From Oreohelix idahoensis (Eukaryota; Mollusca; Gastropoda; Stylommatophora; Oreohelicidae), in assembly GCA_024509875.1 (NCBI GenBank), contig JAMPIV010011354.1, positions 1 through 64,000 on the forward strand: 64,000 nt of DNA. The letters are read 5' to 3'. Made by a program: the position numbers and the translations under genes. Of the stretch, positions 14,678-22,889 are shown in pieces; the stretch's first letter is position 1; every line of letters starts with the position of its first letter. The notes under the pieces are model-generated. The model worked only from the letters and a program-made list of their open reading frames with translations, was not told the DNA's origin and did not search any database.

Positions 14678-16783
14678 CTAGTCGTCTGTTAGTCCTGAAA
14701 AGGACTGGTCCTGAAAAGGACCACTAGCTGGTTGTCTGGTTTCCTTATCGTTGCTTGTCGGTCGTGGCGTGTTGATGGTGTTCATTTCCTGCCTTCCTAT
14801 CTGTCTTGTGTTAGTTCTTGTTTTCCTCGTTTCTGTTTCTCTTGTCTTCCTGCTTTCCTGTCTTTGTAATAGTGCTTTTTCTATTATTGCTGGTAGAAGT
14901 TTTTCAAGTGTTTCTTCGATGACTTCCCCGTCTGATTGTTCGTTTGTTTTGGTCGCTCTTGTGTTTGATGTCATTTCCTCAATGGTTCTTCGCTCTGTTT
15001 CGATTCTCTTGAGGATTTTGGAGTTTTCTTCCGTCAGTTCTGTCAACCTATTTACATCTGCTTCTATTTGCTGCTTAATGCTTTTCATATCTTTCATCAT
15101 TTCTCTGATGTTCTGTATATCTATTACGTCTTCACCGCTGTCCTTTTCGTCTTCGGGAGCCTGCTTGCTTCTGTTTTCGACCTGGAGTTTTATTTTCAAT
15201 TGTTTGACTTCAGCGGTCAGCTGGTGTAACTGTCGTCTGTCAATCGTGCGTTGTTTTTCTGCAACATCCGCAGCCACTCTGTGTTTTGCCTCCTTGAAGG
15301 GGATGTTTTTGGAGACCGCTTCCTTCGGGATGCTCTTTGTTTCCTGGAACATCGGGCAGCCTCGGTATCTAGCCCCGTGGTTTCCGAAGCAGTTTGCACA
15401 GGTGCGGTTTAAGTTTACTGCTTTGTAGTTGGGGTCCTCCTTCGCCTTAAGGCAGTCGCGATATAGGTGGCCACCCGCACAATATCGACAGACTGCATCT
15501 CTCCTGCACGTTTTTTGTGTGTGAGAGAACTGCTGGCAGTTGGAGCACTGTATCACCGGGGGGATATATGCCTCTGTCCTCTTTGACGTCTCTTTGAATG
15601 TCAGTCTTTCAGGTCTTGTCACTCCTTCAATAGTAACTACCACCAGATTGGTATCTTTTCCATTCCATGTCCTTAACCTCTCGACCTGTATGACCTGGGT
15701 ACCTGTGTTTTCAGTCTGTAGGCAGCCCTGGACTTCGCTAGCGGACCATCTTGTATCCACCCCTCTTAGCACCAACTTCTTTGTTGTCTTGCTGGTCTCC
15801 ATCACTACTTTTATCTGGTGAGGTAGCATGAATTCTTTCGGACCGGCCTCCAGTTCTGTCATCAGTGAGGTTGTCTTATCCGTGTTGTTGAGCGAAAGCA
15901 CGACTCCCTTTTCGTGCCTCCGTACCTTAGAGATGCTTCTCCTGCCAGTTATTGTCTTTAGGATGCTGATCACTTTGTCATCTGGTAGGGCCCTGAGTGA
16001 GGCCTCACCTCCAGACATCTGTGTGATCTTAACCATCCTCTCCTGTAGTGCCTTGTGACAACCGGTATTGCTTGGTTTGTGCAGGTGACGCGCTCTGCTT
16101 TCCGTCTGCGTTAGATTGTGTGGTGTGTAGGACGGTCTCACGTTCTGTTTTGTTGACTCCTGTTCACTTTCTGTAGTTGTCTGATTACTACACACTGGAG
16201 CCTCTACTATGACGTCTTGCTTTAGTGGTGTTTTTATCGTCTTTTGAGTTTGGAGCAGCTTCCCTGGGGCAGCCACAGCTGTCAAATCGGCATCGTGTGG
16301 TGGTGTCATTGGTGTCTGGTGCAGCCTCTCTGTGGTTGACAGGGTTTCTGCTGACGATTCGGGTACTTGTGGTGGTGGCCCCTGGGTTTTAGGCTCCTGT
16401 CTTCTTTTTTCTCTTCTTTCCAGCATCTGTTTTATCGGTTCTAACGCTTTCATCTGGTCTTCTTCTTCTGACATCTGTTCTATCTGCTCTAGCGCGCTCA
16501 TCATGTAGTCATATTCTGGGTCTTCATCATCACGGTCAGAACTGCTTGCATCTGCTTTCTCCTCTTCCTCGCAAGGAGTCTGGCCACTCCGGCTTTCAGC
16601 TTTCGCGGCTAGCTCCGTCATCGTGTCAAGAGTTGGAGAAATTTCGGTCCCGGCACAAGTACTTGGGGCAGTTTTGCTTTCTGGCTGTCTGTCTTTGTTG
16701 TTTGTGTTATTTCCCTGGCTGTTCTGCGCTGGTGGGCAGGTATAAACCTTCCTCTTTTTAGCGCGTGGTTTATTTCGGCCCAT
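14678..16783 (-). CDS. LINE ORF1 protein with three zinc knuckles (copy 1, intact)
   Basis: A 701-residue protein of the Jockey-superfamily ORF1 type. It opens with a basic nuclear-localisation-like stretch (KPRAKKRKV, residues 5-13). A long Ser/Thr/Glu-rich region follows. Around residues 335-395 is an RRM-like fold of the kind preceding the knuckles in these proteins. Then come three CCHC knuckles at 413-426 (CX2CX4HX4C), 432-444 (CX2CX3HX4C) and 462-476 (CX2CX3HX6C). A charged, probably coiled-coil region spans 510-605, and the tail is basic. Family members bind the element RNA as nucleic-acid chaperones; that role here is inferred. The start at 16783 is preferred because the same start context occurs in copy 2. 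The hairpin-forming repeats at 14691-14722 encode the last residues before the stop. The frame is fully open, unlike copy 2. Confidence 0.88.
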   Translation of the reverse strand: MGRNKPRAKKRKVYTCPPAQNSQGNNTNNKDRQPESKTAPSTCAGTEISPTLDTMTELAAKAESRSGQTPCEEEEKADASSSDRDDEDPEYDYMMSALEQIEQMSEEEDQMKALEPIKQMLERREKRRQEPKTQGPPPQVPESSAETLSTTERLHQTPMTPPHDADLTAVAAPGKLLQTQKTIKTPLKQDVIVEAPVCSNQTTTESEQESTKQNVRPSYTPHNLTQTESRARHLHKPSNTGCHKALQERMVKITQMSGGEASLRALPDDKVISILKTITGRRSISKVRRHEKGVVLSLNNTDKTTSLMTELEAGPKEFMLPHQIKVVMETSKTTKKLVLRGVDTRWSASEVQGCLQTENTGTQVIQVERLRTWNGKDTNLVVVTIEGVTRPERLTFKETSKRTEAYIPPVIQCSNCQQFSHTQKTCRRDAVCRYCAGGHLYRDCLKAKEDPNYKAVNLNRTCANCFGNHGARYRGCPMFQETKSIPKEAVSKNIPFKEAKHRVAADVAEKQRTIDRRQLHQLTAEVKQLKIKLQVENRSKQAPEDEKDSGEDVIDIQNIREMMKDMKSIKQQIEADVNRLTELTEENSKILKRIETERRTIEEMTSNTRATKTNEQSDGEVIEETLEKLLPAIIEKALLQRQESRKTRETETRKTRTNTRQIGRQEMNTINTPRPTSNDKETRQPASGPFQDQSFSGLTDD
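14691..14722. promoter_or_regulatory. Tandem hairpins at the 3' end of ORF1-only LINE copy 1
   Basis: AGTCCTGAAAAGGACT (14691-14706) and GGTCCTGAAAAGGACC (14707-14722) each form a 6-bp stem around a 4-nt loop. Copy 2 keeps both at 17148-17179. A related hairpin sits in the leader of both copies. Confidence 0.7.
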
Positions 16784-16807
16784 TTTGACTATTGCGATCG
16801 CTGTGTA

Positions 16808-16823
16808 CGCCCTGAAAAGGACG
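16808..16823. promoter_or_regulatory. Leader hairpin, ORF1-only LINE copy 1
   Basis: CGCCCTGAAAAGGACG has the same stem-loop plan as the 3' hairpins, with one mismatched pair. It lies in the 5' leader, about 25 bp upstream of the ORF1 start. Confidence 0.6.
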
Positions 16824-17147
16824 CTGGTTATAGTGCGGTTGTTGTCTGCTCGCTTGTATCGACGTATCCTTATCTATCCTGAAGTGAAGTTTTCGTCTAA
16901 GCTTCTAGATTTTATGAATCTCTTCTCACGTGTTCTAAATCATTGGATGGGATATCCCCGTTGCTGATGTCACTGAATTGTGAGGGGTGGGTGTTCTGAC
17001 GTAATCACACATAAATTCTCTCCCTGAACCTGATTGTTGTTGTTCTTGTTTTCGTCTACTATGTTGCTGTAATACCCTGTTCAACCTGAAAGTTGGTTAT
17101 AATTGGGGTATATTGTGTGTTAGGTTCTTCGGTGCTAGTCGTCTGTT

Positions 17148-17179
17148 AGTCCTGAAAAGGACTGGTCCTGAAAAGGACC
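17148..17179. promoter_or_regulatory. Tandem hairpins at the 3' end of ORF1-only LINE copy 2
   Basis: Sequence identical to the copy 1 hairpins (two 6-bp stems, GAAA loops on the + strand), although in this copy the reading frame across them is already lost. Conservation without coding use suggests an RNA role. Confidence 0.65.
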
Positions 17180-17244
17180 ACTAGCTGGTTGTCTGGTTTC
17201 CTCTTCGTTGCTTGTCGGTCGTGGTGTGTTCATTTCCTGCCTTC

Positions 17245-19247
17245 CTATCTGTCTTGTGTCGTTTTGTTAGTTTTTGCTTTCCTCGTTTCTGTTTCTCTTG
17301 TCTTCCTGCTTTCCTGTATCTGTAATAGTGTTTTTTCTATTATTGCTGGTAGAAGTTTTTCAAGTGTTTCTTCGATGACTTCCTCGTCTGATTGTTCGTT
17401 TGTTTTGGTCGCTCTTGTGTTTGATGTCATTTCCTCAATGGCTCTTCGCTCTGTTTCAATTCTCTTGAGGATTGTGGAGTTTTCTTCCTTCAGTTCTGTC
17501 AGCCTCTTGACATCTGTTTTTATCTGCTGCTGGATTCTTTTCATTTCTTCCATCATATCTTTGACGCTCTGTAGATCTATTACGTCTTCACCACTGTCGG
17601 TTGGTTCTTCGGGAGCCTGCTTGCTTCTGTTTACGACCTGTAGTTGCATTTCTTTCACTTCAGCGGTCAGCTTGTGTAACTGTCGTCTATTTATTATGCG
17701 CTGTTTTTCTGCACCATCCGCAGCCACTCTGTGTTTTGCCTCCTTGAAGGGGATGTTTTTGGACACGGCCTTCTTCAAGATGCTCTTTGTTTCCTGAAAC
17801 ACAGGGCAGCCTCGGTACCTTGCCCCGTGGTTTCCATGGCAGTTTGCACAGGTACGGTTTGCATTAATTGATTTGTAGTTGTGGTCCTCCTTCGCCCTGG
17901 GGCAGTCGCCATATTGGTGGTTTCCCGCGCAATATCGGCAGACAGCGTCTCTCCTGCATGTTTTCTTGGTGTGTGAAAACTGTTGGCAGTTAGAGCACTG
18001 CATGACCGGAGGTATATATGGTTCTGTCCTTTTTGTTGATGTTTCGAGCGTTAGTCTCTCGAGTCTTGTCGATCCTTCTACCGTAACTATCATCAGGTTG
18101 GTATCTTTCTTGGCCCAGGTTTTTAGCCTTTCGACCTGCGTGATTTTAAGATTTGCGTTTTCAGCTTGAAGGCGTCTGTGGACCTCGCCTTCGGAACATC
18201 TGGTATCCACCCACTGATGACCAACTTCTTTGTTGTCTTGTACTTTTCCACCACCACTTTTATTTGGTGGGGCAACTGGATTTCCTTTGGACCGGATTCC
18301 AGTTCGATCATCAGCGAGGTTGTTTTGTCTGTGTTGTTGAGAGAAAGCACTACTCCCTTTTCGTGCCTCCCTACTTTGGCGATACATCTCCGTCCAGTTA
18401 TCACCTCGAGGATGTTGATCACTTTGTTGTCGGGTAGGGCCCTGAGTGAGGCCTCACTTCCTGACGTCTGGGTAATCTTTACGATCCTCTCCTGTATCGT
18501 TTCTGTGTTGTTTGTCTTTTTAGTGTTTGGTCTTTGTTTCCTTCTACAGGCTTGGTTCGAATCTTGTTCCTGTTCTGTGTTATACGGTGTCATATCTTGC
18601 GTCTGAGCCCTTGAGTTGTCAGCTGTTGTTTCCTCAGGATCAGGAATGGTATCTTGCTTCTCAGTGGTTTCGATGTCCAGCACGCCTGGGGCTACTTCTA
18701 CTGTTGCTTCTTGAAGAGCGAGCCTAAGGGACTCGTCTCCGTCTTCAAGTCTTCGAAGTGCATCTAAAATGGTCTCTGCGATATCTTCCTCTTGTACCTG
18801 TCTGTGTTGAGGAGCTGCCTCTATCACTTCCTTCATAGTGCTTGCAGGTGGGTCGGCTGTCATCTCGGCATCGTGCGGCTTCTCTGTCATAGACCGGGTT
18901 TCTGCTGACGAGTCGGGTACGTGTGGTGGTGGCAGCCTGGATATAAGCTGTTGTTTTATTTTCTCCAGCTGTCGTAACGCTCTCCAAATTTCTTTATGTT
19001 CTGGGTCTTCTTTATCTAGGCAAGGGGTCGGGCCACTCAGACTCTCAGTCGGGTCGACGCATGTCACAGCTAACTCCGTCGTGTCCGGAGTTATAGAAGG
19101 GCCGGTCCCGGCACGAGTACTTGGGGCAGTCTTGCTCTCTGGCTGTCTGTCATTGTTGATTGTGATATTGTGATTACCCTGGTTGTTCTGCGCTGGTGGG
19201 CTGGTGTAGACCTTCCTCTTTTTAGCGTGTGGCTTATGTCTGGGCAT
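17245..19247 (-). pseudogene. LINE ORF1 protein, copy 2, frameshifted
   Basis: The start at 19247 (MPRHKPHAKKRKV) matches the copy 1 start. Upstream in-frame codons to 19352 come from the LTR flank and should be excluded. The frame 19247 to about 18210 covers the N-terminal and RRM-like parts. A single-nucleotide-type frameshift near 18205-18215 moves the reading to the frame ending at 17245. That frame carries the three knuckles (CSNCQQFSHTKKTC, CRYCAGNHQYGDC, CANCHGNHGARYRGC) and the charged region. A second indel near the end removes the last ~40 codons seen in copy 1. The middle of the N-terminal region also differs in length. It is probably not translated as one protein. Confidence 0.82.
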
Positions 19248-19281
19248 TTTGACGATAACGCGATCTTTTCTCGAGTAGTGG

Positions 19282-19297
19282 CGTCCTGAGAAGGACG
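19282..19297. promoter_or_regulatory. Leader hairpin, ORF1-only LINE copy 2
   Basis: CGTCCTGAGAAGGACG is a perfect 6-bp stem with a 4-nt loop in the 5' leader, the counterpart of 16808-16823. Confidence 0.6.
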
Positions 19298-19756
19298 TTG
19301 GTGTCTTGTGGTTATCGGGGGCTTCCCCTGAACCTGAGCTCGTGTGACGCAATTTTGAACCGTCTTGCGTGAGAAAGCTTCCCCACGCCGTAATTACTGG
19401 TTACTCCTATAAGGCATACAAGCGCTGGCAGATACAATGAAATTTGACACTGGCGCGTTTTCCGTCAAGTCCATCAAATAAGGTGCAATAAAGCAATGGA
19501 TCTATAGACTTTAAGACGCCTTTTACTCTTAATTAAGGTATATCCTCTGGCCATGTGTTATAACCTGGTGTTGATGCGTTTGCGGTATTTGCTCAGTAGT
19601 CATTAGTAAGCGCCGTGATGTCTGAGAAAGAGAAACGCTGACTACAGCGCCGAAAATACCGTAGTGTAACATGAAAAGTACAGAGAATAAAGAAGTGAGA
19701 GAGACGGGAAGAGACGGGAGACAAAGATGGAGAGAAGAATAGACCGTGTTACGACA

Positions 19757-19772
19757 TAGCCTCCCCCTTCAG
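19757..19772 (-). promoter_or_regulatory. Polypurine tract of the 12.7-25.3 kb element
   Basis: On the sense (minus) strand the purine-rich CTGAAGGGGGAGGCTA lies immediately upstream of the 3' LTR, as expected for plus-strand priming in LTR retrotransposons. Confidence 0.7.
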
Positions 19773-19785
19773 TTTGACCTGCGGT

Positions 19786-21528
19786 CTAACGTACTGAGGT
19801 CTGGTCATCTCGATCATTCCTAAAATTCGTTCTTCTCATCTTCGCTTTCCTCGCACTACTCTCCTTCTTCTTCCACCAATGTAGCTGACATTCTCCTTGC
19901 AATGGGCCTGCATTAAAACGTATGGATTGGCGACATGTTGGTTGATAGGAAATGGGTTGTCCTGACAAGGTCGGTATCATCCTATACATCCTTATTTTGG
20001 TCGCTTTATACGACCTGCCTAAGTGAGCAGTAGCTCTATTCTTTCCGTTTCTTATGAGCAATTCCCGGAAACTACGCGGGGTGAAATGTTTACTGGTGGA
20101 GTAGTTCTTTCCTAGACTACGTCTGTTAGCTTTCCTGCTCCGCCAATGATCATGACGTAAGATAGGGTGCATCCTAATTCCGATCTTCAGACGTCGAGTT
20201 AAATGTGACAAATTGCACATTTTCAACCAGTGGGCTTTAGATGAGGACGATGCAACATGTGGCGTGTTCTTGAGTCCTCTCTTGCCGATACTTGTGTCTA
20301 TCAGTCTGATTTCGCCATAAACTTCTCCCTGGGTTGTAGGGCGCGAGTGTGTGTAAAACTGATGTCCAATCCAAAGCTTGAACGTAATATTCTCAGTCTG
20401 GGCCTTTTCTAAATCCATGTGCAGGGGTTTGGGGGGTGACTCAGGTTTCTTAGCTCGTTCTCTCACGATAATCATAGTTTGAGTTGAGCCCCGTAATGGC
20501 ACATACCTATATTCACCAGTTAGGGTGTAAATATACTCATCTAAGACAATCTCCTTCTTAGGAGGATGGGAGGTTGAATTAGGTAATCCAGATATATTTC
20601 CTTCTCCAAGGATTTTAGAGGAGGACCGCTCTTCTAACACCGCCTCTCCCTTGAGAGGTGAGTTAATTAATAGTTTTCGACAAGGTACTTTGGGTTTCCC
20701 TCCCATTTCTCTCTGTATCCGCTCCTCTGTAAGGAGGTGTTCATATTCTGGCGCAGGGGTCACCTCTGACTGCTCCCCGGCCTTTCCTGTTAGAGCAATC
20801 TGAGGCTGCGTCGGGCCTTTTAAGGTTCCTTCATGATCTCCTTTAACTTGGAAGCAAATTGTTTCCTCTGGTACCGCCTCTTTCTTGAGACGAATTGAGA
20901 GTGAATTTTGTAGCATGTGCTTAGAGATGTGCTGAATTCGGCCTGTCCCACACTCATCCATGAGCCGATGTGTGCGAAGTTCTGACTTTGAAGTCTTGAT
21001 GTGCTTTTCCGAATCTTGTCCGGCTTCGACATTTTGCAGTGCTGAATGATAAGAGGTCGTACTTCTGCCTTCCCCGCTTGTGGGGTGATTGTACTCCTTT
21101 AAAATTGCTTCTCCTGTGAGGATCGGAGAAACTAAATTCGGCACTTTATTCCCATCATGTATCAAGGGAGAAGGTTCCCTGTGACACATTTTTACCTCCT
21201 TTTGCACAAGGATGGTGGATGGGGTTTGTTTTAATGGTTTAAAACCATGGATTCCAGGATTTTTATTCCTCTGACCTGTTTCCAACTTCCCTCCAAAAAT
21301 GTTGGAAATCGACATAGGCGTTTGAATTTCCCCGCCCTCCTCAGTCATGTTCACTCTGGCATGTGCTGAGTTTCCTAAGAGCAAGTAACTCCCTCCTTGG
21401 GGTATGGGGAAAAAGCGTTCGTCTACTATTGCTGCGTTAATAAATCCTGTCTCATAATGAGATTCTAAGTGCAAGCCTGCAATGGGCAATTCCATCGGTT
21501 CCCCATGGAGCATAGGTGCATTTACCAT
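19786..21528 (-). CDS. 580-codon frame: protease end followed by an unrecognised charged region
   Basis: The first ~50 residues look like the C-terminal half of a retropepsin: LPIAGLHLESHYETGF, then SYLLLGN. The same block in the fossil element reads LPIARINVRTHYMEG, and the intact 53-58 kb element has FFTGDVHACL and DLIIGR at this point. The N-terminal half of the protease is in the upstream frame (end of 21558-22313), so the domain is split by a frameshift near 21550-21570. The remaining ~500 residues match nothing I know. They contain a loosely repeated motif of the type L-(T/K)-(G/K)-E-A-(I/V)-L-(K/E)-E (for example LTGEAILKE, LKGEAVLEE) and end in a strongly basic segment. No polymerase or integrase motif is present. 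Confidence 0.6.
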   Translation of the reverse strand: MVNAPMLHGEPMELPIAGLHLESHYETGFINAAIVDERFFPIPQGGSYLLLGNSAHARVNMTEEGGEIQTPMSISNIFGGKLETGQRNKNPGIHGFKPLKQTPSTILVQKEVKMCHREPSPLIHDGNKVPNLVSPILTGEAILKEYNHPTSGEGRSTTSYHSALQNVEAGQDSEKHIKTSKSELRTHRLMDECGTGRIQHISKHMLQNSLSIRLKKEAVPEETICFQVKGDHEGTLKGPTQPQIALTGKAGEQSEVTPAPEYEHLLTEERIQREMGGKPKVPCRKLLINSPLKGEAVLEERSSSKILGEGNISGLPNSTSHPPKKEIVLDEYIYTLTGEYRYVPLRGSTQTMIIVRERAKKPESPPKPLHMDLEKAQTENITFKLWIGHQFYTHSRPTTQGEVYGEIRLIDTSIGKRGLKNTPHVASSSSKAHWLKMCNLSHLTRRLKIGIRMHPILRHDHWRSRKANRRSLGKNYSTSKHFTPRSFRELLIRNGKNRATAHLGRSYKATKIRMYRMIPTLSGQPISYQPTCRQSIRFNAGPLQGECQLHWWKKKESSARKAKMRRTNFRNDRDDQTSVR

Positions 21529-21557
21529 TACATATTCCGCAGTAATTTCATCGACGT

Positions 21558-22313
21558 TTACGAGGAGGATGAAGCAACTGCACTAAACCCGAGATCAGGT
21601 ACAAGCAGACATATGACTCGTCTTCCATTGACGGTCGCATAACCCTCATTCAAAGGTTTCCTAAGGTCACCTCGGAGCTTCACCGGGTTTCCTTTACACG
21701 GCGGGCCTTGCGCTGGGCTGACAGTTTGTATGTTTCGGTTTCGGTGCCTGCAGTTTTTATTACTGTGGTTAACCGATCGGAAAGACTTACTAATATTGCT
21801 CTCCATCCCATACATCTCCGAAGCCATTTCATGCTTTATGTTGGTCCTGTTTTTATTCAGAGGGCGAATGTTGTGAGTCTTAGAGAAAGTGGAAGTGGGT
21901 CTTTCCAGATCATCCGCCTCTGCACGCTTCTGCTTCTTAGAGTGATCCTGATGCCTTTGTTCTGAAAGCCGCCCCTCTTCTCTTTCTGGTAATAGGGTTT
22001 GACTAACAGACCTGACTCTCTCTGGTACAGTTTGAGGTGCTACCTGCGGGAGTAACTTAACTGACGGAGGTGAGGGGTTGGAGGAAGTTGAGATCTTGGA
22101 GCTCATTCTAGGCTGCATCGTTTCCAGACGCAGTAGTTCCACATCCAGAGCTTCTATCCTTAATGTGTGTTGCTGTCTCTCTTCCTCCCTCATCCTGCAT
22201 TTTTCCATCTCCCGTGAAACAAAAGTATCTAGCTCTTCTCCGGAGAGTTCGCACTCAATGGCTAACTCTGTCCAGAATGCTCTCCACTCATCCAATTCCC
22301 TTGTTTCGTCCAT
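21558..22313 (-). CDS. gag: Short Gag-like protein running into a protease-like end
   Basis: A 251-residue frame. Residues 1-50 (LSGEELDTFVSREMEKCRMREEERQQH) match the helical Gag N-terminus of the other gypsy-like elements here (e.g. KLLGKTGDKLEEFATARYDKA in the intact element). The Gag core and CCHC knuckle are absent; instead there is a polar linker with a basic asparagine/histidine stretch. The end, VNGRRVICLLVPDLGFSAV, has the layout of a retropepsin active-site strand. The expected D-(T/S)-G is replaced by P-D-L-G, so catalysis is doubtful. The domain continues in the 19786-21528 frame after a shift. The protein would be the first product after the 5' LTR at 22890. Confidence 0.65.
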   Translation of the reverse strand: MDETRELDEWRAFWTELAIECELSGEELDTFVSREMEKCRMREEERQQHTLRIEALDVELLRLETMQPRMSSKISTSSNPSPPSVKLLPQVAPQTVPERVRSVSQTLLPEREEGRLSEQRHQDHSKKQKRAEADDLERPTSTFSKTHNIRPLNKNRTNIKHEMASEMYGMESNISKSFRSVNHSNKNCRHRNRNIQTVSPAQGPPCKGNPVKLRGDLRKPLNEGYATVNGRRVICLLVPDLGFSAVASSSS

Positions 22314-22871
22314 TTTAGCAGTGGTGATTCACTCTGAACAAGCTGGTATGACTTGCAAACAATATGCTAATTACCAACTCAAATAGTATCTCTAATTACA
22401 ACTGTAACAAAGTATACTTCTAACAAATACCAACAATAAGATATATTAATACAACGATTAATTATCTCATTAATACAAAGTATAATACTAAGTATATAAT
22501 ACAACATATAGTTAAGCAAAAGGATTTCCTCAGATTCTACTCAGATCTTTTAAACTCGTTCTTATGATTACAATGTCGTTAGTGCATTGACCCAGTTACT
22601 ATTTTTAGCTTACAGGTAAAAAAAATTTCGTTGAACTCAAAGTTCGCTGTGTTTAAAAATAAAAATCTGATTTTCCAGTTCTATCAATCAAAAAAGAATT
22701 AATCATGATATTGTAATATCTCGCTATCTAAGAGGTATGAGTGTGTATAGATACCAAAATCCCTAGTGCTGTAAAGAAGTCAGATCCTAGAGATATACTT
22801 GTATGTTCTCAGTGGAGAACTATAGGAATGCAAGAGGTAGAAAAGGTTCTCTAGAGTTATGATCTAGATAC

Positions 22872-22889
22872 CGGACATAGGCCTCCAAT
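22872..22889 (-). promoter_or_regulatory. Primer binding site region of the 12.7-25.3 kb element
   Basis: On the sense strand the bases after the 5' LTR read ATTGGAGGCCTATGTCCG. TGG two bases after the LTR is typical of a tRNA-primed site. The tRNA is not identified. The intact 52-61 kb element has a similar TGGTGGCCATAAG at the same place. Confidence 0.6.

Larger units (their letters stand above)
14560..16896 (-). mobile_element. ORF1-only LINE, copy 1 (2307 bp) with 15-bp target duplication
   Basis: The insert 14575-16881 is flanked by AAGTGAAGTTTTCGT at 14560-14574 and 16882-16896. The uninterrupted site is visible in the other LTR near 24742. The 3' end (left side) is a run of TTG triplets on the + strand, i.e. 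a CAA-type tail on the sense strand. The whole element consists of a short leader (~100 bp), one ORF1 and a ~100-bp 3' untranslated region. No ORF2 is present. Precise ends plus a target duplication show that this is a complete retrotransposed unit. Copy 2 has the same layout. Confidence 0.9.
17022..19337 (-). mobile_element. ORF1-only LINE, copy 2 (2292 bp) with 12-bp target duplication
   Basis: The insert 17034-19325 is flanked by CCCTGAACCTGA at 17022-17033 and 19326-19337. The uninterrupted site is in the other LTR near 24884. The 3' tail is again TTG-rich on the + strand. Length, leader, single ORF1 and short 3' region match copy 1, and the two are clearly related but diverged. It landed about 140 bp of original LTR sequence away from copy 1. 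Confidence 0.9.
12710..19756 (-). repeat. 3' LTR of the 12.7-25.3 kb element, split by two LINE insertions
   Basis: The segments 12710-14574, 16882-17033 and 19326-19756 join to match the right LTR at 22890-25311. The interruptions are exactly the two ORF1-only LINEs. In element orientation this is the downstream LTR. The sequence just beyond it (19757-19772, complement CTGAAGGGGGAGGCTA) is a good polypurine tract. Confidence 0.9.

Noticed and set aside
14751..15821. Plus-strand frames of 93-225 codons opposite the LINE ORF1 (also 17189-17797)
   Set aside because: Antisense shadows of the charged ORF1 coding sequence, giving Ser/Leu/Val-rich translations with no motif.
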